NCBI GenBank assembly: GCA_002451175.1
Contig: DKBI01000292.1
Location: forward strand, 1-5,661
Source: Betaproteobacteria bacterium UBA6904
GTDB lineage: Bacteria; Pseudomonadota; Gammaproteobacteria; Burkholderiales; SG8-39
DNA length: 5,661 bases
Direction of reading: 5' to 3'
The notes beneath the pieces are model-generated. The model was not told where the DNA came from, made no database searches, and saw only the letters and a list, made by a program, of their open reading frames with translations. Made by a program: the position numbers and the translations under genes. Positions within the stretch are counted from its first letter, which is position 1; the number at the start of each line of letters is the position of its first letter. This document shows, piece after piece, positions 1 to 5,661 of the stretch.

Positions 1-902
1 CCCGGGTACGGCGCCGTGCGCAGGCTCACCGACTTCGGCCGCGCGCGCATCTCGATCTCGATGGCGTCCGGCGCGACCGCAATGCGCGCCCCGGTCTCGC
101 GCAGCTTGTCGAGCGTCGCATCCAGCGTGTCGCTCGCCGCGCCGAGCAGCTTCACGCGCCCGCCGGCGGCGGCGGCCGCAGCGAGAAACGTTCCGGTCTC
201 GATGCGGTCGGGCATCACCCGGTACTCGGCGCCGCGCAGCGCGCGCACGCCCTCGATGCGGATGACGTCGCTGCCGGCCCCCTCGATGCGCGCGCCCATG
301 GCGCTCAGGCAGCGCGCGAGATCCGTGACCTCGGGCTCGCGGGCCGCGTTCTCCAGCACCGTCAGGCCGTCGGCGAGCACCGCCGCCATCATGAGGTTCT
401 CGGTGCCGGTCACCGTCACGAGGTCCATGACGATGTGCGCGCCGTGCAGCCGCTCGGCGCGCGCGTTCATGTAGCCGTGCTCGACCTCGATGCGCGCGCC
501 CATCGCCTGCAGGCCCTTGACGTGCTGGTCCACGGGACGCGCGCCGATCGCGCAACCGCCCGGCAGCGAGACGCTCGCCTGTCCGCAGCGCGCGAGCAAC
601 GGACCGAGAACGAGGACCGACGCGCGCATCGTCTTCACGCGCTCGTACAGCGCGACGGGCTTGGCGACGCTGCGCGCGTGCAGCCGGATCTCGCCGTCGG
701 CGTGCGGCCCGACCTCGACGCCCAGCTCCGCGAGCAAGCGGGCCATGGTGCGCACGTCCATGAGCTCCGGCACGTTCGCCAGCCGCAGCGGCGCATCCGT
801 GAGCAGCGCGGCGCAGAGGATCGGCAGCGCGGCGTTCTTTGCGCCCGAGACGCGCACCTCGCCTTCCAGGGGCCGGCCGCCCGTGATGCGCAGCTTATCC
901 AC
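1..902 (-). CDS. murA: MurA, UDP-N-acetylglucosamine 1-carboxyvinyltransferase (3' end missing)
   Basis: The first 300 codons of MurA are present; the family is usually near 420 residues, so about 120 are missing beyond position 1. MurA transfers enolpyruvate from PEP to UDP-GlcNAc in the cytoplasm, the first committed step of peptidoglycan synthesis. The product begins (M)[19 protein letters not shown] and has the substrate-binding pair Lys22-Asn23 in GAKNAALP. The active-site loop [15 protein letters not shown] has Cys117, the residue alkylated by fosfomycin (Cys115 in E. coli), so there is no Asp-type resistance variant. The visible part ends RTAPYPG, just short of the FPTDMQAQ-type motif that holds the general-base Asp. 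I chose the GTG at 902 because LRITGG homology starts at once after it and GAGGAG lies 10 nt upstream. The gene overlaps ibaG by 8 nt. No frameshift is seen: these landmarks all lie in one frame. Confidence 0.97.
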   Translation of the reverse strand, partial: MDKLRITGGRPLEGEVRVSGAKNAALPILCAALLTDAPLRLANVPELMDVRTMARLLAELGVEVGPHADGEIRLHARSVAKPVALYERVKTMRASVLVLGPLLARCGQASVSLPGGCAIGARPVDQHVKGLQAMGARIEVEHGYMNARAERLHGAHIVMDLVTVTGTENLMMAAVLADGLTVLENAAREPEVTDLARCLSAMGARIEGAGSDVIRIEGVRALRGAEYRVMPDRIETGTFLAAAAAAGGRVKLLGAASDTLDATLDKLRETGARIAVAPDAIEIEMRARPKSVSLRTAPYP

Positions 903-1134
903 CGGCGCGCCACTCCTCGGGCGTCAGCGTGCGCATCGAGAGCGCGTGGATCTCCTCGCGCATGCGCTCGCCGAGCGCCCGGTACACGAGCTGGTGGCGC
1001 TGCACCCGGCTCCTGCCCGCGAACTCGGCGGACACGATGAGCGCCTGAAAATGCTGGCCGTCGCCGAGCACCTCCAGATGCTCGCAGGCGAGCCCGGCGG
1101 CGATGCCGGCCTTCACGCTGTCTGTCGTCACCAT
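895..1134 (-). CDS. ibaG: IbaG, BolA-family iron-sulfur/stress protein
   Basis: This 79-residue cytoplasmic protein is a complete single-domain BolA family member. The core is [19 protein letters not shown] (38-56), followed by [14 protein letters not shown] (62-75) with the family's conserved His63. The loop GDGQHF (24-29) with His28 matches the GDGSHF of E. coli IbaG (YrbA), which separates it from BolA itself. BolA-family proteins bind [2Fe-2S] clusters together with monothiol glutaredoxins through these residues; IbaG was named for its link to acid stress. The gene begins 1 nt after the permease stop (TGACATG). Its 3' end overlaps the murA start by 8 nt. The ibaG-murA pairing is also seen in E. 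coli next to the mla genes, which supports both calls. Confidence 0.95.
   Translation of the reverse strand: MVTTDSVKAGIAAGLACEHLEVLGDGQHFQALIVSAEFAGRSRVQRHQLVYRALGERMREEIHALSMRTLTPEEWRAGG
913..918 (-). promoter_or_regulatory. Shine-Dalgarno sequence of murA
   Basis: GAGGAG on the minus strand lies 10 nt upstream of the GTG at 902. It also encodes Glu-Glu of the conserved TPEEW motif of ibaG, so one stretch serves both a protein motif and the next gene's initiation. It decides in favour of the GTG start. Confidence 0.6.
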
Positions 1135-1135
1135 G

Positions 1136-1891
1136 TCAACCTCTCAGTTTGTAGCCGGAGCGCAGCAGCGCGAGCGCCGCCAGCGCGAGCGCGGCGAAGC
1201 ACGTCGCCACCACCGCGAGGCTCGCCATGGGCGAGACGTCGGACCGGCCGAAAAATCCGTAGCGAAAACCGTCGATCATGTAGAAGAACGGATTGAAATG
1301 CGACAGCGCCTGCCAGAATGCCGGCAGCGAGTGGATCGAATAGAACACGCCGGACAGGAAGGTGAGCGGCATGATGACGAAATTCTGGAATGCCGCCAAC
1401 TGGTCGAACTTGTCCGCCCAGAGCCCCGCGATGACGCCGAGCGCACCGAGGATCGCGCTGCCGAGCAGCGCGAAGCCGAGCACCCAGGCGGGCTGCGCGA
1501 GCGGCAGGGGAACCAGCGGCGCGGTCACCGCGAGCACCGCGCCGCCCACGACCAGGCCGCGGACCATCGCCGCGGCGAGGTACGCCGCAAAGAACTCCAG
1601 GTAGGAGATCGGCGGCAGCAGCAGGAACACGACGTTGCCGGTGATCTTCGACTGGATGAGGCTCGAGGAACTGTTGGCGAACGCGTTCTGCAGCACGCTC
1701 ATCATGACCAGCCCCGGCAGGAGAAACGCCGTATAGCTCACGCCGTCGTACACGCTGACGCGGCCCTCGAGCGCGTGCGCGAAGACCACGAGGTAGAGCA
1801 GCGCGGTCAGCACGGGCGCGGCGACCGTCTGGAACGCCACTTTCCAGAAGCGCACCAGTTCCTTGTAGAGCAGCGTCGGAAAACCGCTCAT
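1136..1891 (-). CDS. yadH: YadH-like ABC-2 type transporter permease
   Basis: This 251-residue integral membrane protein is predicted to have six transmembrane helices, at about residues 20-40, 54-72, 98-123, 134-158, 168-188 and 222-243. It shows the ABC-2 permease pattern: an amphipathic N-terminus (LLYKELVRFWK), LLPGLVMMSVLQNAFANSSS (57-76), and the signature PLTFLSGVFYSIHSLP (175-190) followed by FWQALSHFNPFFYMIDGFRYG (192-212). The last two blocks are nearly the same as in E. coli YadH. Its ATG overlaps the stop of the YadG-like ATPase (ATGA), so the two should form a 2+2 exporter in the inner membrane. Related ABC-2 permeases move polysaccharides, lipids or drugs, but nothing here identifies the substrate. 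The open frame extends well upstream to 2485, but that part is a shadow of the ATPase gene. Its stop is 1 nt from the ibaG start. Confidence 0.93.
   Translation of the reverse strand: MSGFPTLLYKELVRFWKVAFQTVAAPVLTALLYLVVFAHALEGRVSVYDGVSYTAFLLPGLVMMSVLQNAFANSSSSLIQSKITGNVVFLLLPPISYLEFFAAYLAAAMVRGLVVGGAVLAVTAPLVPLPLAQPAWVLGFALLGSAILGALGVIAGLWADKFDQLAAFQNFVIMPLTFLSGVFYSIHSLPAFWQALSHFNPFFYMIDGFRYGFFGRSDVSPMASLAVVATCFAALALAALALLRSGYKLRG
1140..1145 (-). promoter_or_regulatory. Shine-Dalgarno sequence of ibaG
   Basis: GAGAGG on the minus strand lies 5 nt upstream of the ibaG ATG and within the last codons of the permease gene. It supports that start. Confidence 0.55.
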
Positions 1892-2820
1892 GCGAGCGCC
1901 CCGCGCTCCGCTTCCGCCGCCTCGCCGCCACGCATCACGCGCAGAAACACCTCCTCCAGGTCCGGCGGCGCGAGCTCGAACTCGCGGATCTCGGCGCCCG
2001 CCTCCCGCAGGCTGTGCAACAGGGCCTCCAGCGCGACATAGTCGCGCAGGCGGACCGTGAAGCGCTCGCCCTGGGAGGCGAGGACGCTGACGCCGTCGAC
2101 GACCGGCAACGCGAACCGGTCCACGCTCAGCTTGAGCTGCAGGCCCGAGAACGTGTCGAGCAGGTTGCGCGTGGAGTCCAGCGTGACCACGCGCCCCGCC
2201 TTCAGCATCGCAATGCGCGCGCACAGCTGCTCGGCCTCCTCCAGGTAGTGCGTGGTCAGCACGATCGTGTGCCCGTCCCGGTTCAGGCGGCGCACGAACT
2301 GCCACAATCCCTGGCGCAACTCGACGTCCACGCCCGCCGTCGGCTCGTCGAGAACGATCACGCGCGGGCGATGCACGAGCGCCTGCGCCACCAGCACGCG
2401 GCGCTTCATGCCGCCGGAGAGGGCGCGCATGTTCGTGTCGGCCTTCGCCGTGAGGTCGAGGTAGTGCATGATCTCGTCGATCCACGCGTCGTTGCCGCGC
2501 AGCCCGAAGTAGCCCGACTGAAAGCGCAGCGTCTCCCGAACGCTGAAGAACGGGTCGAAGACGAGCTCCTGCGGCACGACGCCGAGCAGGCGCCGCGCGC
2601 GGCGGTAATCGGCCACGACGTCCGCCCCGAGCACGCGCACGGTGCCCGCATCGGCGCGCACCAGCCCCGCGATCACGCTGATCAGGGTCGTCTTGCCCGC
2701 ACCGTTCGGCCCCAGCAGGCCGAAGAACTCGCCCTCGGCGATCTCGAAGCTGACGTCGGCCAGCGCCTGCAGCGCTCCGTAGCGCTTGGCGACCTGGCGA
2801 ATCTCTACGGCGGCGGTCAT
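1888..2820 (-). CDS. yadG: YadG-like ABC transporter ATP-binding protein (ABC-2 type exporter)
   Basis: This 310-residue ATPase carries every ABC motif intact: Walker A GPNGAGKTT (37-45), Q-loop Gln84 in VVPQELVFDP, signature LSGGMKRR (134-141), Walker B VIVLDEPTAGVD (154-165) and switch His191 in TTHYLEEAE. After about residue 215 comes a C-terminal domain of about 95 residues (ending PPDLEEVFLRVMRG and a short Ala/Glu tail) of the type common in ABC-2 exporter ATPases. It resembles E. coli YadG closely, for example in SGGMKRR, PTAGVDVELR and THYLEEAE. It would drive the permease encoded next, whose start overlaps its stop (ATGA). The ATG at 2820 is chosen because the ABC homology begins directly after it; the frame is open to 3003 but the extra residues read as low-quality Arg/Pro-rich sequence overlapping mlaB. 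No good Shine-Dalgarno sequence precedes this ATG. It is not MlaF, which should lie upstream of mlaE. The substrate is unknown. Confidence 0.92.
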   Translation of the reverse strand: MTAAVEIRQVAKRYGALQALADVSFEIAEGEFFGLLGPNGAGKTTLISVIAGLVRADAGTVRVLGADVVADYRRARRLLGVVPQELVFDPFFSVRETLRFQSGYFGLRGNDAWIDEIMHYLDLTAKADTNMRALSGGMKRRVLVAQALVHRPRVIVLDEPTAGVDVELRQGLWQFVRRLNRDGHTIVLTTHYLEEAEQLCARIAMLKAGRVVTLDSTRNLLDTFSGLQLKLSVDRFALPVVDGVSVLASQGERFTVRLRDYVALEALLHSLREAGAEIREFELAPPDLEEVFLRVMRGGEAAEAERGALA

Positions 2821-2830
2821 CGATTGTGGC

Positions 2831-2858
2831 GCCGGCGCGCGGCGTCGCCCGCGCCGGC
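2831..2858 (-). other. GC-rich inverted repeat (hairpin) in the mlaB/yadG gap
   Basis: In the 49-nt gap (2821-2869), GCCGGCGCG at 2831-2839 is the perfect reverse complement of CGCGCCGGC at 2850-2858. The 10-nt loop holds a further GGC/GCC pairing, so the RNA could form roughly 12 base pairs with one bulged base. No T-run follows in the direction of transcription, so it does not look like a classical intrinsic terminator. It ends about 10 nt before the downstream ATG and could affect initiation there or protect an mRNA end. Both roles are inference. In DNA this rich in G+C such a stem could also arise by chance. Confidence 0.45.
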
Positions 2859-2869
2859 CAATGCGCAGT

Positions 2870-3166
2870 TCAGTGGGCGGGGGACGCGTCGGACGGCAGC
2901 AGTTCCACGACGCCGTAGAGCCGCGCCAGCGTATCCAGCCCGTGCGGCAGGTTGGCGACCTCGAGGTCGCGCCCGAGACGGCGCGCTTCGCGCCGCCAGG
3001 CAAGCAGCATCGCGAGCAGCGAGGAGTCGAGATCGGTCACGCCGCCGAGGTCCACGGCCGCCGCCCCTTCGCGGATCTGCGCGTAGCCCGCTTCCAGCAC
3101 GCCCGCGACATTGGCCAGCGTGACCGGGCCCGAGACGAACAGCCGGTCGCCCTCGCGGTGCGTCAT
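2870..3166 (-). CDS. mlaB: MlaB, STAS-domain subunit of the Mla transporter
   Basis: This 98-residue cytoplasmic protein consists of one STAS (anti-sigma-factor-antagonist-like) domain. The fold is suggested by the pattern RLFVSGPVTLANV (strand then helix), AAAVDLGGVTDLDSS (35-49) and LLAMLLAWRREARRLGRDL (50-68). The DSS at 47-49 aligns with the region of the Ser/Thr that other STAS proteins use at the helix start. In the known complex MlaB binds MlaF and is needed for its stability and activity. Sequence alone gives only STAS; the MlaB call rests on position directly after mlaC, with an ATGA overlap at 3166-3163. Only a weak G-rich ribosome site (GGGG about 6 nt upstream) is visible. After its stop comes the only substantial intergenic gap in the window. 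Confidence 0.9.
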   Translation of the reverse strand: MTHREGDRLFVSGPVTLANVAGVLEAGYAQIREGAAAVDLGGVTDLDSSLLAMLLAWRREARRLGRDLEVANLPHGLDTLARLYGVVELLPSDASPAH

Positions 3167-3810
3167 CGTCGCCCCGCTGGCGCCGGCTCCCCGGCCTTTT
3201 CATTCTTCGCCTGCAGAGTCCGGATCAGCCCGTCGATGCCCGATTCGCGCACCACGTTGGCGAACTCGGTGCGGTAGTTCGCCGTCAGGCTGATGTCGGC
3301 GACGCGCACGTCCCAGACCTTCCAGCCACGCGCGGTCTTTTCCATGTCGTAATCGATCTTGACCGGCTCGGTGCCGGATTGCAGGACGCGCACGCTGACC
3401 GTGACGTCGGTGTCGGTCGGCCGCGCGCGCAGCGGCCGGAAATCGAACCGCTGATTCTTGTAGGCGGCGATCGAGCTCGCATAGGTGCGCACCATCAGCG
3501 TGCGGAATTCATCGACCAGCCGCGCCTTCTGTTCGGCGCTCGCCTTGCCCCAGTTCGTGCCGACGGCGCTCGCCGTCATCGCGCCGAAGTTGAAGTGCGG
3601 CAGGACCTTCGCGTCGATGAGCGCGACGACCTTCCTGCGGTCGCCGGCCTGGATGTCGCGGTCGCTCTTGACGATCTCGACCACCTCCAGGGTGACGTTC
3701 TTCACCAGAACGTCCGGCGGGACGAGGTCCTGCGCCGCGGCCAGACCACCCAGCAACCCGCCCAACGCCAGAACGGCCGCCCCTGCGGCCCGCAAACCCA
3801 CGCGCGGCAT
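3163..3810 (-). CDS. mlaC: MlaC, periplasmic phospholipid shuttle protein (Tgt2/MlaC family)
   Basis: This is a 215-residue secreted protein of the MlaC family (formerly toluene-tolerance Ttg2D). A Sec signal peptide is clear: a short basic start (MPRVGLR), a hydrophobic core to about residue 23, and a likely cleavage after Ala26 (LAAA/QD). The mature part carries family features: HFNFGAMTASAVGTNWGKAS (72-91), LVDEFRTLMVRTYASSI (98-114), then the lipid-pocket strands YDMEKTARGWKVWDVRVADI (154-173) and SLTANYRTEFANVV (174-187). Known homologues carry one phospholipid in a hydrophobic pocket between outer-membrane MlaA and inner-membrane MlaD. The ATG shares one base with the mlaA stop (TGATG), and there is no evident Shine-Dalgarno sequence, so translation probably depends on coupling to mlaA. 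The polar C-terminal end (KNEKAGEPAPAGRR) looks unstructured. The stop overlaps the next start as ATGA. Confidence 0.96.
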   Translation of the reverse strand: MPRVGLRAAGAAVLALGGLLGGLAAAQDLVPPDVLVKNVTLEVVEIVKSDRDIQAGDRRKVVALIDAKVLPHFNFGAMTASAVGTNWGKASAEQKARLVDEFRTLMVRTYASSIAAYKNQRFDFRPLRARPTDTDVTVSVRVLQSGTEPVKIDYDMEKTARGWKVWDVRVADISLTANYRTEFANVVRESGIDGLIRTLQAKNEKAGEPAPAGRR

Positions 3811-4709
3811 CAGCGGCCGGTGTGCCCGGCAGCGAGCACCTGTTCCGGGTTGCCCGCGACGCGCAGTGCCGCGTCCGGAGACGCCGGCGCCGACACCGCA
3901 ACAGCGGGCTCGTCGAACACGCGGTCTGCGGCCGGGGGGGCCTCGGCGTGTGGCGCCTCGCGCAGCAGCGACGACGAATCCCGCGGCGGCTTGCCGTCGT
4001 AGATCAGGCCGCGGCGGCGCTGCAGAAAGGCGTCACGCTGAAAGACGTACTTGTCGAGCGCCGCCTCCTCGAGGATGCGGCTCGCGTCCAGCAGGTCCGC
4101 GCGCTGGCTGGTGGCGCGCAGCAGCGCGGCGGTCCAGCGCACGCCTTCGGACTGCTTGCGCCACACCGGATCCAGATAGAAGTCGACGAGTCCGCCCGCG
4201 GTGTCGCGCACCGTGCTCGGGCCGAAGAACGGCCACACCAGGTAAGCGCCGCTCGGCGAACCCCAGCGCCCGAACGTCTGGCCGAAATCCTCGTTGTGCT
4301 TGTCCAGGCCGACCTCGCTCGCCACGTCGTTGATGCCGAAGACCCCGAGCGTGGTGTTCATCGAGAACCGCGCCCAATCGACCACCGCGTCGCCGGGCTT
4401 GCCCTGCAGCAGGTTGTTCAAGCCGATGAAGATGTCGCCGATGTTGGCGAAGAAATTGCGCACCCAGTAGCGCACCATGTCGGGCGTCACCGACTTGTAC
4501 GCCGTGGCGACCGGCTTGGCGATCGACTCGTCCAGCGTCTCGTTGAACGAAAACATCGCGCGGTTGAATCCCTCGGCGGGATCGCGCGGATCGGTCGCCG
4601 CCGTGGTCGCGCACCCGGACGCGACGACCAGCGCGGCGGCCGAGAGCAGCACGCGCGCGCGCGCGAGGTACCCAATCCCCATGCCCGACTGCAATTCGCT
4701 TGCGCTCAC
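3810..4709 (-). CDS. mlaA: MlaA (VacJ), outer-membrane lipoprotein of the Mla pathway
   Basis: This 299-residue VacJ/MlaA lipoprotein is predicted to sit in the outer membrane, where known homologues bind porins and remove phospholipids from the outer leaflet. A hydrophobic signal segment (about residues 20-30) ends in ASGC, giving the lipidated cysteine at residue 33; the -3 position is Ala, not the usual Leu. Conserved blocks follow: DPAEGFNRAMFSFNETLD (43-60), FFANIGDIFIGLNNLLQGK (86-104), RFSMNTTLGVFGINDVASE (114-132), EDFGQTFGRWG (140-150) and YLVWPFFGPSTVRDTAGG (156-173). I chose the GTG at 4709 because AAGGA lies 9 nt upstream and the GTG overlaps the mlaD stop as GTGA. An in-frame ATG at 4682 (residue 10) would also leave a complete signal peptide and cannot be excluded. 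After about residue 240 there is an Ala/Pro-rich tail of some 60 residues, making the protein longer than the 251-residue E. coli MlaA. The gene lies between mlaD and mlaC, whereas in E. coli mlaA is at a separate locus. Confidence 0.96.
   Translation of the reverse strand: MSASELQSGMGIGYLARARVLLSAAALVVASGCATTAATDPRDPAEGFNRAMFSFNETLDESIAKPVATAYKSVTPDMVRYWVRNFFANIGDIFIGLNNLLQGKPGDAVVDWARFSMNTTLGVFGINDVASEVGLDKHNEDFGQTFGRWGSPSGAYLVWPFFGPSTVRDTAGGLVDFYLDPVWRKQSEGVRWTAALLRATSQRADLLDASRILEEAALDKYVFQRDAFLQRRRGLIYDGKPPRDSSSLLREAPHAEAPPAADRVFDEPAVAVSAPASPDAALRVAGNPEQVLAAGHTGR
4652..4665. repeat. (CG)7 dinucleotide tract within the mlaA signal-peptide region
   Basis: Fourteen bases of strictly alternating C and G lie inside mlaA and encode the Ala-Arg-Ala-Arg segment just before the hydrophobic core of the signal peptide. 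It is a plain low-complexity tract; a length change not divisible by three would shift the mlaA frame. Confidence 0.6.
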
Positions 4710-5179
4710 TTTTTCGCGTCCTTCTCCTCAGCCGCCTTGTTGAACAGGAACTGGCTGATCAGGTTTTCCAGCACCACCGCAGACTGCGTCAGCCGCAGGC
4801 GATCCCCGCCCTTGAGCATCACGCCGTCGCCGCCCGCTTCGAGGCCGACGTACTGCTCGCCGAGCAGCCCCGAGGTCAGGATCTTGGCGCTCGTGTCCCG
4901 GGGAAACTGGTAGCGCATCTCGAGATTGAGCGTGACGATCGCCTCGTAGGTCTGATCGTCGAACCGCACGTCCGAAACCCGCCCGACCACCACCCCGGCG
5001 CTCTTGATCGGCGCCCGGATCTTCAGCCCGCCGATGTTAGCAAAGTTGGCTGTCACCTGATACGCCTCGGCCGTCGAGAAGGATGCCAGGTTCCCGACCT
5101 TGAGGGCGAGAAACAACAGGCCGGCGAGCCCCGCGGCGACGAAGACCCCGACCCAGATGTCGATGGTGGCACGGTTCAT
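4706..5179 (-). CDS. mlaD: MlaD, MCE-domain lipid-binding subunit of the Mla transporter
   Basis: This 157-residue protein is anchored in the inner membrane by one N-terminal helix (about residues 8-28, [20 protein letters not shown]). A single MCE (mammalian cell entry) domain follows at about residues 39-117. Typical features are [21 protein letters not shown] (positions 46-66), the periodic hydrophobic strand VTLNLEMRY, and [17 protein letters not shown] near 101-117. The C-terminal segment [20 protein letters not shown] is expected to form the helices that line the central pore of the MlaD hexamer. In known systems the MlaD ring sits on MlaE in the periplasm and exchanges lipid with MlaC. 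The ATG overlaps the mlaE stop (ATGA) and is preceded by a strong Shine-Dalgarno sequence. Length matches single-MCE MlaD proteins (about 150-180 residues). The stop overlaps the next gene. Confidence 0.97.
   Translation of the reverse strand: MNRATIDIWVGVFVAAGLAGLLFLALKVGNLASFSTAEAYQVTANFANIGGLKIRAPIKSAGVVVGRVSDVRFDDQTYEAIVTLNLEMRYQFPRDTSAKILTSGLLGEQYVGLEAGGDGVMLKGGDRLRLTQSAVVLENLISQFLFNKAAEEKDAKK
4719..4723 (-). promoter_or_regulatory. Shine-Dalgarno sequence supporting the GTG start of mlaA
   Basis: AAGGA on the minus strand lies 9 nt before the GTG at 4709, within the broader purine-rich stretch GAGGAGAAGGA at the end of mlaD. The alternative ATG at 4682 lacks a comparable site, which favours the GTG. 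Confidence 0.6.
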
Positions 5180-5661
5180 TTTGCATTCCCTCCGGTAAAC
5201 ATGAGCGCGGTCAGCACGAAGTCGAGCGCCAGAATGACCAGCGACGAGGTCACCACGGTCCGCGTCGTGGCGCTCGAGACGCCTTCCGCGGTCGGCTGCG
5301 CGTCGTAGCCTTCGAAGACGGCGATCCAGGTCACCGCGATGCCGAACACGACGCTCTTGATCACGCCGTTGAGCACGTCCTCCCGGACGTCCACCGACGC
5401 CTGCATCTGCGACCAGAAGGCGCCCTCGTCCACGCCGATGAGCTGCACGCCCACCAGGTAGCCGCCGAAGATGCCCATGGCCGAAAACAGGGCGGCCAGC
5501 AGGGGCATGGAAATGACGCCGCCCCAGAAACGCGGCGCGACCACGCGCGCGATGGGATCGACCGCCATCATCTCCATGGCGGCGATCTGTTCGGTCGCCT
5601 TCATGAGGCCGATTTCCGCCGTGATCGCGCTGCCGGCGCGGCTCGCGAAGAGCAGCCCCGC
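5176..5661 (-). CDS. mlaE: MlaE, inner-membrane permease of the Mla phospholipid ABC transporter (5' end missing)
   Basis: This is the C-terminal 161 residues of an MlaE/YrbE-family permease. The reading frame runs open off the window edge at 5661, and the start codon and roughly the first 100 residues of a family usually near 260 are missing. The visible part begins [18 protein letters not shown] and continues with the strongly conserved [13 protein letters not shown] stretch, then [14 protein letters not shown] and the glycine-rich hydrophobic segment [10 protein letters not shown]. These are hallmarks of MlaE. Further hydrophobic segments follow (around [14 protein letters not shown] and [17 protein letters not shown]), ending GGNAK. 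MlaE forms the transmembrane dimer of the MlaFEDB complex, which handles glycerophospholipids in the inner membrane, powered by MlaF. The stop codon TGA overlaps the mlaD start as ATGA, so the two are probably translationally coupled. The first methionine visible in the window (5604) is internal and should not be taken as the start. Confidence 0.96.
   Translation of the reverse strand, partial: AGLLFASRAGSAITAEIGLMKATEQIAAMEMMAVDPIARVVAPRFWGGVISMPLLAALFSAMGIFGGYLVGVQLIGVDEGAFWSQMQASVDVREDVLNGVIKSVVFGIAVTWIAVFEGYDAQPTAEGVSSATTRTVVTSSLVILALDFVLTALMFTGGNAK
5188..5193 (-). promoter_or_regulatory. Shine-Dalgarno sequence of mlaD
   Basis: GGAGGG on the minus strand lies 8 nt upstream of the mlaD ATG, inside the last codons of mlaE (Gly-Gly). 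It fixes the mlaD start and is the best ribosome-binding site in the window. mlaD can therefore be initiated independently as well as by coupling. Confidence 0.75.

Noticed and set aside
16..1296. Several overlapping plus-strand open frames opposite murA and ibaG
   Set aside because: murA and ibaG on the minus strand have clear conserved motifs; these frames are Ser/Arg/Ala-rich shadows.
1103..2041. Plus-strand open frame (312 codons) opposite the YadH-like permease
   Set aside because: Its composition is almost all charged residues with Arg, Glu, His and Gln, which is the complement of hydrophobic membrane codons; no domain is seen.
1892..2485. Upstream extension of the permease frame to an ATG at 2485
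   Set aside because: The added residues read as Arg/Ala/Gly-rich nonsense inside the ATPase gene, while ABC-2 permease homology begins right after the ATG at 1891.
2831..2858. Hairpin as an intrinsic terminator after mlaB
   Set aside because: There is no T-tract after the stem in the direction of transcription; the following bases are GCCACAATCG.
2821..2869. Promoter in the mlaB/yadG gap (TTGGCC with CACAAT)
   Set aside because: The two weak half-matches are about 27 nt apart, far from the normal 16-18 nt spacing.
2821..3003. Upstream extension of the YadG-like frame to 3003
   Set aside because: It overlaps mlaB in another frame and the residues are Arg/Pro-rich with no ABC homology; family similarity begins at the ATG at 2820.
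2014..3123. Long plus-strand open frame (369 codons) opposite the YadG-like gene and mlaB
   Set aside because: It is antisense to well-supported genes, rich in Arg, Gln, His and Ala as expected from GC-rich complementary frames, and shows no recognisable domain.
3822..4913. Long plus-strand open frame (363 codons) opposite mlaA and mlaD
   Set aside because: It lies entirely opposite conserved genes, has shadow-like Arg/Val/His-rich composition and no family motifs.
1..5661. Possible novel defence, mobile or biosynthetic system
   Set aside because: Every stretch on the minus strand is filled by a known housekeeping or envelope gene; there are no transposases, integrases, tRNA genes, direct-repeat arrays or composition breaks.

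Overview
The window is a tightly packed run of nine genes, all on the minus strand. It carries the 3' part of an mla (maintenance of outer-membrane lipid asymmetry) operon followed by an envelope and cell-wall tail. In transcription order, from high to low coordinates: mlaE (5' end outside the window), mlaD, mlaA/vacJ, mlaC, mlaB, a YadG-like ABC ATPase, a YadH-like ABC-2 permease, the BolA-family gene ibaG, and murA (3' end outside the window). All families are recognisable and show no internal break.

The very high G+C content, the presence of outer-membrane lipid-trafficking genes, and the order mlaE-mlaD-mlaA-mlaC-mlaB-ABC pair-ibaG-murA point to a Gram-negative proteobacterium. A betaproteobacterium (Burkholderiales-like) is most likely. 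This rests on recalled gene order and protein character, not on a search.

Region 5661-2870 encodes the Mla pathway: inner-membrane permease MlaE, MCE-domain substrate-binding subunit MlaD, outer-membrane lipoprotein MlaA, periplasmic carrier MlaC, and STAS subunit MlaB. The partner ATPase MlaF is expected just upstream, beyond position 5661. Together they would move mislocalised phospholipids between the outer and inner membranes. Region 2820-1136 encodes a second, separate ABC transporter whose substrate cannot be read from the sequence. Region 1134-1 holds ibaG (iron-sulfur/BolA family) and murA, which catalyses the first committed step of peptidoglycan synthesis.

Nearly every junction is a stop/start overlap (ATGA, GTGA or TGATG) or a 1-nt gap, so the genes are probably co-transcribed and translationally coupled. 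The one real gap is 49 nt between mlaB and the YadG-like gene, and it contains a perfect 9-bp GC-rich inverted repeat. No RNA genes, mobile elements, CRISPR arrays or convincing promoters or terminators were seen. I regard this as a conserved housekeeping locus, not a new system. The least understood part is the YadGH-like transporter embedded in it.
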